64,000 nt of DNA, from assembly GCA_964487255.1 (NCBI GenBank), contig CAZAQV010000004.1, positions 1 to 64,000 of the forward strand. The letters are read 5' to 3'. The position numbers were made by a program, and so were the translations under genes. Origin of the DNA: CAZAQV01 sp964487255. GTDB lineage: Bacteria > Myxococcota_A > Polyangia > Polyangiales > CAZAQV01. The notes beneath the pieces are model-generated. The model was not told the origin of the DNA, searched no databases, and saw only the letters and a program-made list of their open reading frames with translations. Below are positions 6,901 through 14,702 of this stretch, in pieces. Position 1 is the stretch's first letter; the number at the start of each line of letters is the position of its first letter.

Positions 6901-8484
6901 TTGAGCAGGGTTGGCGGAGAGGACAGTCGCAATCAGGGCGAAGCGTTGCAGGTTGATCACGGCGCGGTTGCCGAGGACGATCAGAATGCATCTGAGCAGT
7001 TTCCTGCTGGTGTGCGAGATTCCTGTCCGCCGCTCGAAGATCAAGCCGTCAGCGAGGTTCGAAAGGTCTTGCCCAAGACCAGGTCGAAGCCGCGAAAGGT
7101 CAACCGTGTGTTGCAGGCCGTTGGAAGTCTACCGCGCGGTATCCAACAGTCCGTGTTGGCCGTGCTCCCGATCGGCGACGACACGACAGGTGAAACGGAT
7201 GGGCCGAACACAGAGCCGAGTCCGCCGCCTTCCTCGTGCATGTTCGGAGACTCCGACGTGCTCCTGATCGATCACGAAAGCGCGTACACGAACGAACCGC
7301 GTCGTCGCTTGGCTCCGCGTCGCGCACCGACGCATATCGAACGCGAAGATACCGTTCGAAGAGACGGGGTGTATCGTGACGATGGTGACGATGAGCTCGT
7401 TGTAGGCGACGACTTGCGCCCAAGTGACAACCTTGACTTGGACATTGGCGTACGCCCAAGTGACGACCTCGACTTGGACATGGATTTGCGCTCCATCGCG
7501 GGACTGGACCCCGACTCGCTCACCGCCGGAGACAACACGACCGTTGCGGCTCCAATTCCGGTGCGACGTTGGCCATGGTATGCAGGCATTGGTGTTGCTT
7601 TGCTCGCTGTCGTGGCGGTCCTTGGTTGGACGGTGATGGCATTGCAACCCTCGCAACATTCGTCGCAAACGAAGCAGCGAAGTGTCGTTGCTCAGCCCGC
7701 TGCAGCGCCCGCTGCGCCGCAGGTTATGACCGAATCATCGAAGGCTGTCGTTGACGAGGCCGTCGCTCAGGCTGACGAGGTGCTTTCTGACGAGGTGCTT
7801 TCTGACGAGGCAGTCGACGAATCCGACGGCAGTGCGGGACAGAGCACGCCGTACGGGGAGATTCCGCTCGATGCAGGAGCTGCCTCGGGTTCGCGCTCTT
7901 CGAACAGCGTCTCAAGCAAGAGGCGCAGGCTGTCGAAGAAGCAAGTGCGGCTTGGTTTGGTCAGGCAGCGGCGCCGACAAGACAAGGCCGCGTTGTGGCA
8001 CTTCGAGCGCGCGCTATCGCTCGACCCCCACAACGACGAGGCCATGCGGCACCTGGGGCAACACGCACTTGAGCAGGAGAACCTCGATGACTCCGCCGTA
8101 TGGGCGTACCGCAGTGTGCAGGCCGACAAGAGAAACGTGGGTGCATGGTTGTTGCTCGGCACCGTACAAGAACAGCGAGGTCAGCTCGCCGGTGCGCTCA
8201 ACGCGTACAAAGAGGTGCTACACTTGTCCCGTCGTAACCGGACGGCCCGTGCTCGCGTCAAGGCGCTGTCGGAGCAAGTCTCAGCGACGGCCGAAGAGAG
8301 CTCAGAAGAGGTGGCAGCCTCGTCTAAGCCGGGGGATGAGACGGGTGCTGTGGAGGCGCGAGAAGCGAAGCGCAGGCGTGCGGTGCGCAGACGCGCACGC
8401 AGGCGTGCCAGAAAACGAACCCGACAGAAGAGGCAAACGACGGGACAACAAGATGGTGTGAAGCTGCTCTCTTTCGGGGGGTAG
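6901..8484 (+). CDS. Single-TM protein with disordered N-terminus and TPR-like C-terminal domain (paralog A)
   Basis: I chose the TTG at 6901 because it follows a strong AGGAGGGGG ribosome-binding site; this gives 527 residues. Residues 1-220 look disordered and acidic and contain the short motifs FPAGVR (34-39) and LPRGIQQSV (77-85), both conserved in the paralog at 8582. A transmembrane helix follows (about 224-248, WPWYAGIGVALLAVVAVLG), then a Glu/Asp/Ala-rich linker. Two or three TPR-like helical repeats come next (LWHFERALSLDPHNDEAMR...WLLLGTVQEQRGQLAGAL). The tail is extremely Arg/Lys-rich. The topology suggests a cytoplasmic N-terminus and periplasmic TPR domain. The protein is probably a scaffold or adaptor; the partner is unknown. 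Confidence 0.75.
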   Translation: MSRVGGEDSRNQGEALQVDHGAVAEDDQNASEQFPAGVRDSCPPLEDQAVSEVRKVLPKTRSKPRKVNRVLQAVGSLPRGIQQSVLAVLPIGDDTTGETDGPNTEPSPPPSSCMFGDSDVLLIDHESAYTNEPRRRLAPRRAPTHIEREDTVRRDGVYRDDGDDELVVGDDLRPSDNLDLDIGVRPSDDLDLDMDLRSIAGLDPDSLTAGDNTTVAAPIPVRRWPWYAGIGVALLAVVAVLGWTVMALQPSQHSSQTKQRSVVAQPAAAPAAPQVMTESSKAVVDEAVAQADEVLSDEVLSDEAVDESDGSAGQSTPYGEIPLDAGAASGSRSSNSVSSKRRRLSKKQVRLGLVRQRRRQDKAALWHFERALSLDPHNDEAMRHLGQHALEQENLDDSAVWAYRSVQADKRNVGAWLLLGTVQEQRGQLAGALNAYKEVLHLSRRNRTARARVKALSEQVSATAEESSEEVAASSKPGDETGAVEAREAKRRRAVRRRARRRARKRTRQKRQTTGQQDGVKLLSFGG

Positions 8485-8525
8485 GTCTGGAACCTACCTG
8501 AAATGGGTTCAACAGTTGCAACCGT

Positions 8526-8536
8526 GGCACTGTATC
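8526..8536 (+). promoter_or_regulatory. GGCACTGTATC motif upstream of second TPR paralog
   Basis: This is identical to the 11-mer at 6852-6862 and lies at a similar distance from the start. Its presence here argues that the 8582 ATG is the true start, since the earlier in-frame TTG at 8516 would place the motif inside the gene. Confidence 0.45.
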
Positions 8537-8581
8537 GCGCACAATATGACGGTGTCTGGAGCTGCGAAGAATGGAGAATCG

Positions 8582-10471
8582 ATGGATGACTTGCGCGGCG
8601 ATCCACCTGAACTAGAGGCTACCTCCGGTGAGTTCCCAGCGGGTGTTCGCAGCTCCAAGGCGCCCGAAGAGAACGCTCCCCTCAACGAGCCTCCGCAAGG
8701 TTTGCCCCTTGGTGCTCGCCCCGGTGATCCTTCCCTCCCGCCAAGACACCCACACCAACCTGTGGTGCCCGCCCGGTCGACCAGCTTCGAACGGACGGCT
8801 CTACCGCAAGCGTTGCAGCTCGGAGCCTCTGCTGACGCCGCAGCGGCGGAGCGAGACGGCTTGCCGCGCGGCATTCAACAATCGGTCGTCGCGCCATTGC
8901 CGACACCGCCAGATTTTGATGATCAGACACTGGTCGAACCGGCGACGAGTGACGCGCAGCACCCGAAGTTCGCGGACTCGTCCGACGAAATCGGGACGGT
9001 CGCTGACGTCCCTGCGAAGCGACGCCAAAACGTAGTTCCAAAGAAGTTCCCGCCACCCGTGGCGCAGCGTGCCCCTCGACCCAGCGTTAAGCAGAGGCCA
9101 GCTCCCGCCGAGCCTCGCTCCAGTGCCAAGAAGACGATGATGGGGGTGCAAGGCTTCGAGCCTCCGCGCCGATTGGACGCGCATCGCGCGGACTGGGCGG
9201 AACAAACCATTGCGCAGAGCGATCATGCGGACGAGCTTTCGGAGATTTCCGTCGAGTCGGTCGTTGAGTCCGTTCCTTCTACACCCGCGACGCTCGACTA
9301 CGCACAGGCGCCCGCAATACCCGAGCCCGTGGTTACGCATGCGGCCTCCTCGCTCGATGTTCCGCCCGCCGAGCAAACATTCAGCGAGCCGCCGGTCAGC
9401 GACCATACTTTCCTCAAACAGCACGTGGCGAGACCGAGTTACGCAAGGCGGATGGCGGTCGTGGCAGCGGCTATCTTTGCCTTCGTCGGTGTTGCTGGGG
9501 CAGCCTGGTTTCTCTGGAACTACACGCGGAAAGATGCGCCAGCCGCGCAACCGGCTCCGGTCGTCGAACCGGCCGCCGTGACAGCTGCCGCCGCAGAACC
9601 CGCCGAAGAGGCCGACGAACCCGCGGTTGCCGAGCAAGCTGCCGATGAGCAAGCTGCCGATGAGCAAGCTGCCGATGAGCAAGCTGCCGATGAGCGAGCT
9701 GCCGATGAGCGAGCTGCCGATGAGCGAGCTGGCGATGAGCGAGCTGGCGATGAGCGAGCTGCCGATGAGCGAGCTGCCGATGAGCGAGCTGCCGATGAGC
9801 AAGCTGGCGATGAGCGAGCTGCCGATGAGCAAGCTGCCGATGAGCAAGCTGCCGATGAGCAAGCCGCAGATGAGCAAGCCGCAGATGAGCAAGCTGCAGA
9901 TGCGCAAGCTGCCGATGCGCAAGCTGCCGATGATGAAGGGACGAGTCGCAAGACGGAGTATGGGCGTATTCCGAGTATTGTTTCGCTTGAGGTGGAACCA
10001 GAGATCATGCGCTTGGGCTTCATCCGGCGCCGACAGCTTGCGGGCATGCACCTGCGCAAAGGCATCAAGGCGCAGCGACGCCGCCAGCACGAGCAGGCCA
10101 AGGGCCATTTCCGTCGCGCTGTAGATTATTACCCGCTGCAGGGGGCTTCGATGCGCCATCTCGCGCGTTACGCGATGGACGAGAGGAAGCTTGCGCTTGC
10201 AGCCAACTGGGCCTTTGAAGCCACCCATGCCGACCCGCGCCACCATCTCTCCTGGATGCTGCTCGGCGAGGTCCAAGAAAAGAGGGGCGAGTGGGCCGGG
10301 GCGCAATCTGCATACCGCGAAGTGGTCAAGCTCTTGCCACGCCACCGAACCGCGAAGAGCAAGGTTCGCGAGCTTGGCAAAAAGGTGAAGCGCGCGTCGA
10401 GAAAGCGAGCGCGCGCCAACTCGAAAAAACGAGCTCGCAAACGTCGCGGCGGCCGCGCTAGTCGTCGATAA
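8582..10471 (+). CDS. Single-TM protein with 5-residue repeat linker and TPR-like C-terminal domain (paralog B)
   Basis: The ATG at 8582 has a GGAGA ribosome-binding site and lies downstream of the shared promoter motif; the product is 629 residues. It is a paralog of the 6901 protein. The disordered N-terminal region again contains FPAGVR (18-23) and LPRGIQQSV (94-102), but in between the sequences are unrelated. A transmembrane helix lies at about 288-313. It is followed by 19 tandem copies of a pentapeptide (ADEQA, ADERA or GDERA), a long charged helix-like spacer. A TPR-like region (AMRHLARYAMDERKLAL...MLLGEVQEKRGEWAGAQ) and a Lys/Arg-rich tail (RKRARANSKKRARKRR) complete the protein. The tail resembles nucleic-acid or polyanion-binding tails, yet the topology places it outside the cytoplasm. 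Function is unknown. Confidence 0.75.
   Translation: MDDLRGDPPELEATSGEFPAGVRSSKAPEENAPLNEPPQGLPLGARPGDPSLPPRHPHQPVVPARSTSFERTALPQALQLGASADAAAAERDGLPRGIQQSVVAPLPTPPDFDDQTLVEPATSDAQHPKFADSSDEIGTVADVPAKRRQNVVPKKFPPPVAQRAPRPSVKQRPAPAEPRSSAKKTMMGVQGFEPPRRLDAHRADWAEQTIAQSDHADELSEISVESVVESVPSTPATLDYAQAPAIPEPVVTHAASSLDVPPAEQTFSEPPVSDHTFLKQHVARPSYARRMAVVAAAIFAFVGVAGAAWFLWNYTRKDAPAAQPAPVVEPAAVTAAAAEPAEEADEPAVAEQAADEQAADEQAADEQAADERAADERAADERAGDERAGDERAADERAADERAADEQAGDERAADEQAADEQAADEQAADEQAADEQAADAQAADAQAADDEGTSRKTEYGRIPSIVSLEVEPEIMRLGFIRRRQLAGMHLRKGIKAQRRRQHEQAKGHFRRAVDYYPLQGASMRHLARYAMDERKLALAANWAFEATHADPRHHLSWMLLGEVQEKRGEWAGAQSAYREVVKLLPRHRTAKSKVRELGKKVKRASRKRARANSKKRARKRRGGRASRR
9641..9925 (+). 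repeat. 15-bp coding minisatellite, 19 units
   Basis: The unit is GCCGATGAGCAAGCT with variants at positions 2 and 11 and a few third-codon changes. Nineteen units run in frame inside the 8582 gene and encode ADEQA-type pentapeptides. Runs of identical variants (three, three, two and five in a row) suggest growth by local duplication. Copy number is therefore likely to vary between strains. Confidence 0.92.
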
Positions 10472-10476
10472 ACGGT

Positions 10477-12246
10477 CTAGCGCTGGACTTCGACGCTCGC
10501 ATTGCCGGGCGACATTGCGCCCCCAGCTGGCGCCAGCGCGACCCAGGTCTTGCCTGGCGTAAGTTTGATGGTTTCGCCGTCTGCGGTGCGCAGGTTGAGG
10601 GGGGCCGTGGGCTTTTCGCGGGTCCAGGTTCCTTCGATAAGTTTGCCGTTGGTGAGGACCATGACGCGACCGGACCCAACCGTCTCTGCCTTCGGCGAGC
10701 GGGCGTCCCCTCCCTCGTCGCGGCCGTAAGAAACGAACTGCACGATGACGTTTTCAGGCATCACCTGTACGCCTTCGATATCGACGTGCGCAGTTCCATC
10801 TTGTTTGCGTGCCCATCCGCCATGTTCGGCATTCCACGCGTAGCTTACTTTCGTGTGGCCAAAGTTGATCGAAACTCCGCGCACATCTTGTGCGCCCTTC
10901 GCCAACGCCTCCTCGCCTCGACGGTACTCGAAAAGCGCTTGCGGCATTCGCGACTTGTCGGCTGGTCCTGCGCGAAGTTCGACACTCTCTGCGTAAAGAT
11001 TATGCGGCGCGCGTCGGCTGGGTTCGCGCCGGTATAAGTTCGGTCGCGAGCCGTGATTGACCGATACGCTGTCCGACGCATTGATTTGTCCTTGAACGTG
11101 ACCGTTCATGCCCGAGTTCGCAAAGTACGGCGTCGCAAGGTTCGCCAAGAGGTCGACGTCGCTTGTGCGTGCCGAGCGTACGGGGCCAACCGTTGCATCC
11201 GTGGAGTGAATGATAGCGGCCAGACGGGTGAGCCCATACTCGACGAGCTCCTCATACACAACGTCGGCTTGGTTGATTCCGGACTGCGGGCGTGCGGCGG
11301 AGACATTGTCGATCTTGACCAGAAGCGCGGGCTTGTCCGATGGCGTTCCGGGTAATCCCGTCAGCGGGTTCAAGGGCCCTGCGCGCTCTTCTTCACGTCG
11401 TCTACGCGCTTCTTCCGCCGCGCGAGCTTCTGCGAGTCGTTGCGCTTCGCGTTCGTCAATACGCCCACGTACCAGCTCAAGCATGCGATCATATAGGTTG
11501 CCGCGGCGAAGCATCGCCAGGTCGAGTCCGCCCGAACCGAGCCACGGCAAAGCTTGTCCAAAGCTGCGCCCCATACTTGCCAGCCCACCTTCGAGCCCAA
11601 GTCTCCAAGCCAGCATTCCCCGAATTGGCACCAATCCCGACTGCTCGGATGACGTCGTCTCCGGCTGCGCCTGGCCGCTAGACTGTTGCGCGCCGCTCGA
11701 TACTTCTGCGCCGCCCTCGGGTTGCAGAGGGTCGTCGATGAGTGCACGTTCAAGCAGTACGCCTTCTGCAATCGCTGGGTGTCCGAGGTCGAAAACACTC
11801 GATGCGTAGGCCGGGTTATCGTAGCGGAAGGCCAGCGTTTCGCCGTTGTAGTCCACGCGTACGCGCTCGAAGCCTTCGCTGCCTTCTTCGCCGTTCTCAA
11901 ACAAAAGCGAGGAGTCTTTGTAGATCCCGGTGAAGGCGGTTGCGTCTACTTCGATGCGCGCGTCGATGTGTCTGGCGATTCCGTAGTCTTCGAGCGCTCC
12001 GTCGTAGGGAATCACTACGGTGTCAAAGTCGCCCATGTGTGGATGGCCGACGTGCCAGTTAAAGGCGCGTCGTCCCTCTTCACTCATGGGCTGTCCAGCG
12101 GTCCCGGCTTGGGCACGCATACCGAGCGCGGGCGGCATGGCTTGTGCGGCGCCCAGCGTGGCGTTCTCGAAGCCTTGGCCAAGGCCAAACCAGAGTGGCG
12201 CAGCGAGCGCGGCAGTGCCCGCCAACATCATGTACGGCAACTTCAT
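10477..12246 (-). CDS. Exported DUF3048 (YerB-like) protein with unknown N-terminal domain
   Basis: The ATG at 12246 begins a membrane-spanning signal sequence (MKLPYMMLAGTAALAAPLWF), giving 589 residues; the frame is open to 12432, but that extension looks non-coding. The C-terminal portion matches DUF3048, known from Bacillus YerB-type lipoproteins. It contains NPLTGLP, LLVKIDNVSAARPQSGI, DVVYEELVEYGLTRLAAI and GPVRSARTSDVDL. The N-terminal portion (VGHPHMGDFDTVVIPYDG and RIEVDATAF) is unfamiliar. A Glu/Arg-rich stretch (EAQRLAEARAAEEARRRREE) links the two and is probably helical. The biochemical role of DUF3048 is not established. It lies 139 bp downstream of the tryptophan dioxygenase gene on the same strand. 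Confidence 0.78.
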   Translation of the reverse strand: MKLPYMMLAGTAALAAPLWFGLGQGFENATLGAAQAMPPALGMRAQAGTAGQPMSEEGRRAFNWHVGHPHMGDFDTVVIPYDGALEDYGIARHIDARIEVDATAFTGIYKDSSLLFENGEEGSEGFERVRVDYNGETLAFRYDNPAYASSVFDLGHPAIAEGVLLERALIDDPLQPEGGAEVSSGAQQSSGQAQPETTSSEQSGLVPIRGMLAWRLGLEGGLASMGRSFGQALPWLGSGGLDLAMLRRGNLYDRMLELVRGRIDEREAQRLAEARAAEEARRRREEERAGPLNPLTGLPGTPSDKPALLVKIDNVSAARPQSGINQADVVYEELVEYGLTRLAAIIHSTDATVGPVRSARTSDVDLLANLATPYFANSGMNGHVQGQINASDSVSVNHGSRPNLYRREPSRRAPHNLYAESVELRAGPADKSRMPQALFEYRRGEEALAKGAQDVRGVSINFGHTKVSYAWNAEHGGWARKQDGTAHVDIEGVQVMPENVIVQFVSYGRDEGGDARSPKAETVGSGRVMVLTNGKLIEGTWTREKPTAPLNLRTADGETIKLTPGKTWVALAPAGGAMSPGNASVEVQR

Positions 12247-12385
12247 ACATTTCCATACCCTAGCAACAACCGCACCGTGCTTCTCGACACTGAAGTCACT
12301 AAGGAAATCCAGGATGCGCTGCGTCAAATTGGGGGGTGGCGTGGCCAAGTGCAGAACGCGAACTGTTCCGGGTAGCCACCCGATA

Positions 12386-13519
12386 TTAGGGTTCGGGTGC
12401 GGGCGGTAAGACGGAGTCGACGGAAAAGCCATAGAAGGCGCGGTCTTCGATGTCGGGCAGAAGATCTCGGCGGATGAGGATGCCGCGCGCAGCCCAAAGA
12501 TCTTCGAAGATTCGGTATTTCAGAGCGGTCTTGTCAAGGTACTCGACACCACTTGAGCCGCCTGTGCCAGTTCGCCGACCGATGATGCGTTCGACCATAC
12601 GAGCATGTCTTTGTCGAAAGATGACGAACGCCTGTTCGAGCCCGACGAGAGAGTCGAGCACTTCACGAGGCCAGGCGAGCAAGGGCAGCTCGCGATAGCT
12701 TTCGATGAACAAGGTTGCGGCGCGGATGCGGATCGTCCTGCTCCGATGTGTCTCCGAGACTTCATCGCCACGTAAGAACTTGGCGACGGAAGCCTTCTCC
12801 GCTGCGAAGCGCGCTTCAACTTTCGCTCGTTCGGCGTCGGTCTGCTTGCCCCGGAGTGCATAACGCTTCGTATCCTCGATAGCTTGTGCGTGTGACGCCA
12901 GATAGTTGGAAATGAAGGTCGAGACGCGCTCTTGGTCACCCGGGTGGTCGGGAAGGGAGGCTTGAACGGGCGTACGGTAAATCCAATCGCGAACGACCTC
13001 GCGCAGGGAGCGCTCGGTCATTCGACCTCGCAAGCGCTGGAGGCTCCCCGACTCGCTTCCGTCGGGGTTTCGGAGCGCCGCGAGGTGGTCATGGTCGGGG
13101 TTGAGAAGAACGCGGTCTTTGTCTTGTAGACCAAGCAAGACTTCGATCTCTCGCAGCTGGCCCGACTGAAAGCCACTCGCCGGTGAAAGCTTGTCGCGAA
13201 ACTCGAGATAATCGCGCGTGGTCATGGTTTCCATCAACGCGAAGTGGTTCGCTATCTGTCCGAGCAAGACTGTGACGCGGCGGATGCTTCGCACCGCGCT
13301 TGCGAGCGCCTGCTCAGGAACCGGGTTTTGCGAGAACAGGTCTCGAGCCGCTGCCAGTTCGCGGATGAGGAGCTTGAACCAGAGCTCATCGATCTGATGA
13401 ATGACGATGAACATGACCTCATCGTTGCCCAGTTCGGTCTCGGCGTCCGCAATGCCAGACTGCAGGTCGAGCAGCTGTTCGAGTTTGAGAAAGTCCCAGT
13501 ATGTCGTGACCTTATCCAC
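12386..13519 (-). CDS. kynA: Tryptophan 2,3-dioxygenase
   Basis: This heme enzyme opens the indole ring of L-tryptophan to N-formylkynurenine, the first step of the kynurenine pathway. At 377 residues it is closer in length to animal enzymes than to short bacterial ones (about 280-300). Family markers are IHQIDELWFKLLIREL (His41 is the active-site His), ETMTTRDYLEFR, LSPASGFQSGQ and GTGGSSGVEYL near the C-terminus. The likely heme-ligand His is in RQRHARMVER. No other kynurenine-pathway gene is adjacent, so the pathway context is unknown. It follows the MepA-like gene after 37 bp and may be in the ppc transcript. Confidence 0.93.
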   Translation of the reverse strand: MDKVTTYWDFLKLEQLLDLQSGIADAETELGNDEVMFIVIHQIDELWFKLLIRELAAARDLFSQNPVPEQALASAVRSIRRVTVLLGQIANHFALMETMTTRDYLEFRDKLSPASGFQSGQLREIEVLLGLQDKDRVLLNPDHDHLAALRNPDGSESGSLQRLRGRMTERSLREVVRDWIYRTPVQASLPDHPGDQERVSTFISNYLASHAQAIEDTKRYALRGKQTDAERAKVEARFAAEKASVAKFLRGDEVSETHRSRTIRIRAATLFIESYRELPLLAWPREVLDSLVGLEQAFVIFRQRHARMVERIIGRRTGTGGSSGVEYLDKTALKYRIFEDLWAARGILIRRDLLPDIEDRAFYGFSVDSVLPPAPEP

Positions 13520-13556
13520 GCGCAGAGACTGACAGCCTTTGTCAGCCGAAGCCAGG

Positions 13557-14693
13557 CTATTTGCAGTAGGGGCGGCCCGGGTGCGGGACTTTAGACCATG
13601 CCTTGCGTCGCTCTAAGAAGGCGCGAACGTCTTCGTGGAGCGGGCCCGCCTTGTCTGCAGCTTGCTCCTGCGACACCGTTCGCTTCTTGGTATCCTTCTT
13701 TTGTTTTCTTGTTCGAACGGCGATGGAGGGCTCAAGTTCGTGCTCAGCGAGATACGCGCGCTGCCATGGGTAGATGGGGTGAGCATCTTGGCAGCCGCCT
13801 TTGATGTCTTGCGCAGAGCAAAAAAGGCGAATGTGAAAGTGGTCGTCGTGCGGAACTGCCGGCTGACAAGTTGTGCGCGCAAACGCTTCGATCGCTTCTG
13901 GCGCAGCGCCGCTCTTCCTCGCGTATTCGAGGAGCATCTCGCGCACGTGCTCGACCACAAAGATGCGTGCAATCCGTACGTCTGGCTGCGTGACAAACGC
14001 TTCCACGAACGCCCAGGTGCGCGGCAAGTCCAGCTTGACCGAAACGTCATCGTTCGGATCGGTCAAGTCACCGAAGTCGTCGCCAGTGCCATCGGGTTCG
14101 ATAGGGATGCCCTTGCTCTCGAAGAACTTTCCGTCAGTCGTGCGGTAGTAGAAGAGAACGTCGACGTCTCGCCCGCTCTGGTGCGAGCCGTGGTGGTAGA
14201 TGGGGCCTCCTTCCTCAAGGCTGAGGTCACCCACGACAAGCTCACTCCCTGGAAACTTCGCCGCAACCTTTGCCGCCGCTGAAAGTAACGCGTTTGCGAG
14301 CTCTGCTGTGGCAAAGCGGCCTTCGGGGTTCGGGCGCTTGGGGTTCATGCGAAAGCCCGGTGCCTTATCCGGAAGCGCAACGCCGCCTTCGAGGCGGCCT
14401 CCGCTCGGTCCTCCAACGGACGTGGTTGTATCGGGATCGAAGTCTGCTCCGGGTCCTTCGCCTTGCGCTCCTCCCGAACCAGCGTCTTGGTTTTTAGCAG
14501 ATCGAGTTCTCCGTCCGCTTGACTCATCACGGTCGACTGTTGGCTCTTCGTCTCGCGATCCTTCCTGAGCAGCGACTTGTTGCGGGGCGTTAGGCTCGGC
14601 CTTGCGTTGCGCTTCTCGTGTGCCGCAGCCCAGCAGCGCACAAATCAGGCCCAGGGGCATGAACTGCCGAAGATTCGAGCTGCGTGCACGCAT
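13557..14693 (-). CDS. MepA-like penicillin-insensitive murein endopeptidase, lipoprotein
   Basis: This 378-residue protein has a lipoprotein signal (ICALLGC), then about 85 residues of charged, low-complexity linker. The peptidase domain resembles family M74. Zinc-site motifs are HHGSHQSGRDVD (first His and Asp) and PHDDHFHIRL (second His pair), the layout of E. coli MepA. MepA cleaves D-alanyl-meso-diaminopimelyl crosslinks of peptidoglycan. The domain also keeps VVGDLSLEEGG and the late CSAQDIKGGCQD cysteines. The C-terminus is Lys-rich. Membrane anchoring by lipid suggests a role in cell-wall remodelling in the periplasm. It starts 9 bp after ppc, so the two genes are probably co-transcribed. 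Confidence 0.85.
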   Translation of the reverse strand: MRARSSNLRQFMPLGLICALLGCGTREAQRKAEPNAPQQVAAQEGSRDEEPTVDRDESSGRRTRSAKNQDAGSGGAQGEGPGADFDPDTTTSVGGPSGGRLEGGVALPDKAPGFRMNPKRPNPEGRFATAELANALLSAAAKVAAKFPGSELVVGDLSLEEGGPIYHHGSHQSGRDVDVLFYYRTTDGKFFESKGIPIEPDGTGDDFGDLTDPNDDVSVKLDLPRTWAFVEAFVTQPDVRIARIFVVEHVREMLLEYARKSGAAPEAIEAFARTTCQPAVPHDDHFHIRLFCSAQDIKGGCQDAHPIYPWQRAYLAEHELEPSIAVRTRKQKKDTKKRTVSQEQAADKAGPLHEDVRAFLERRKAWSKVPHPGRPYCK

Positions 14694-14702
14694 CCATAGA
14701 AA

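Noticed and set aside
8801..10345. 514-codon open frame on the minus strand
   Set aside because: It is antisense to the 8582 gene. The 15-bp repeats are open in several frames, so the length means little.
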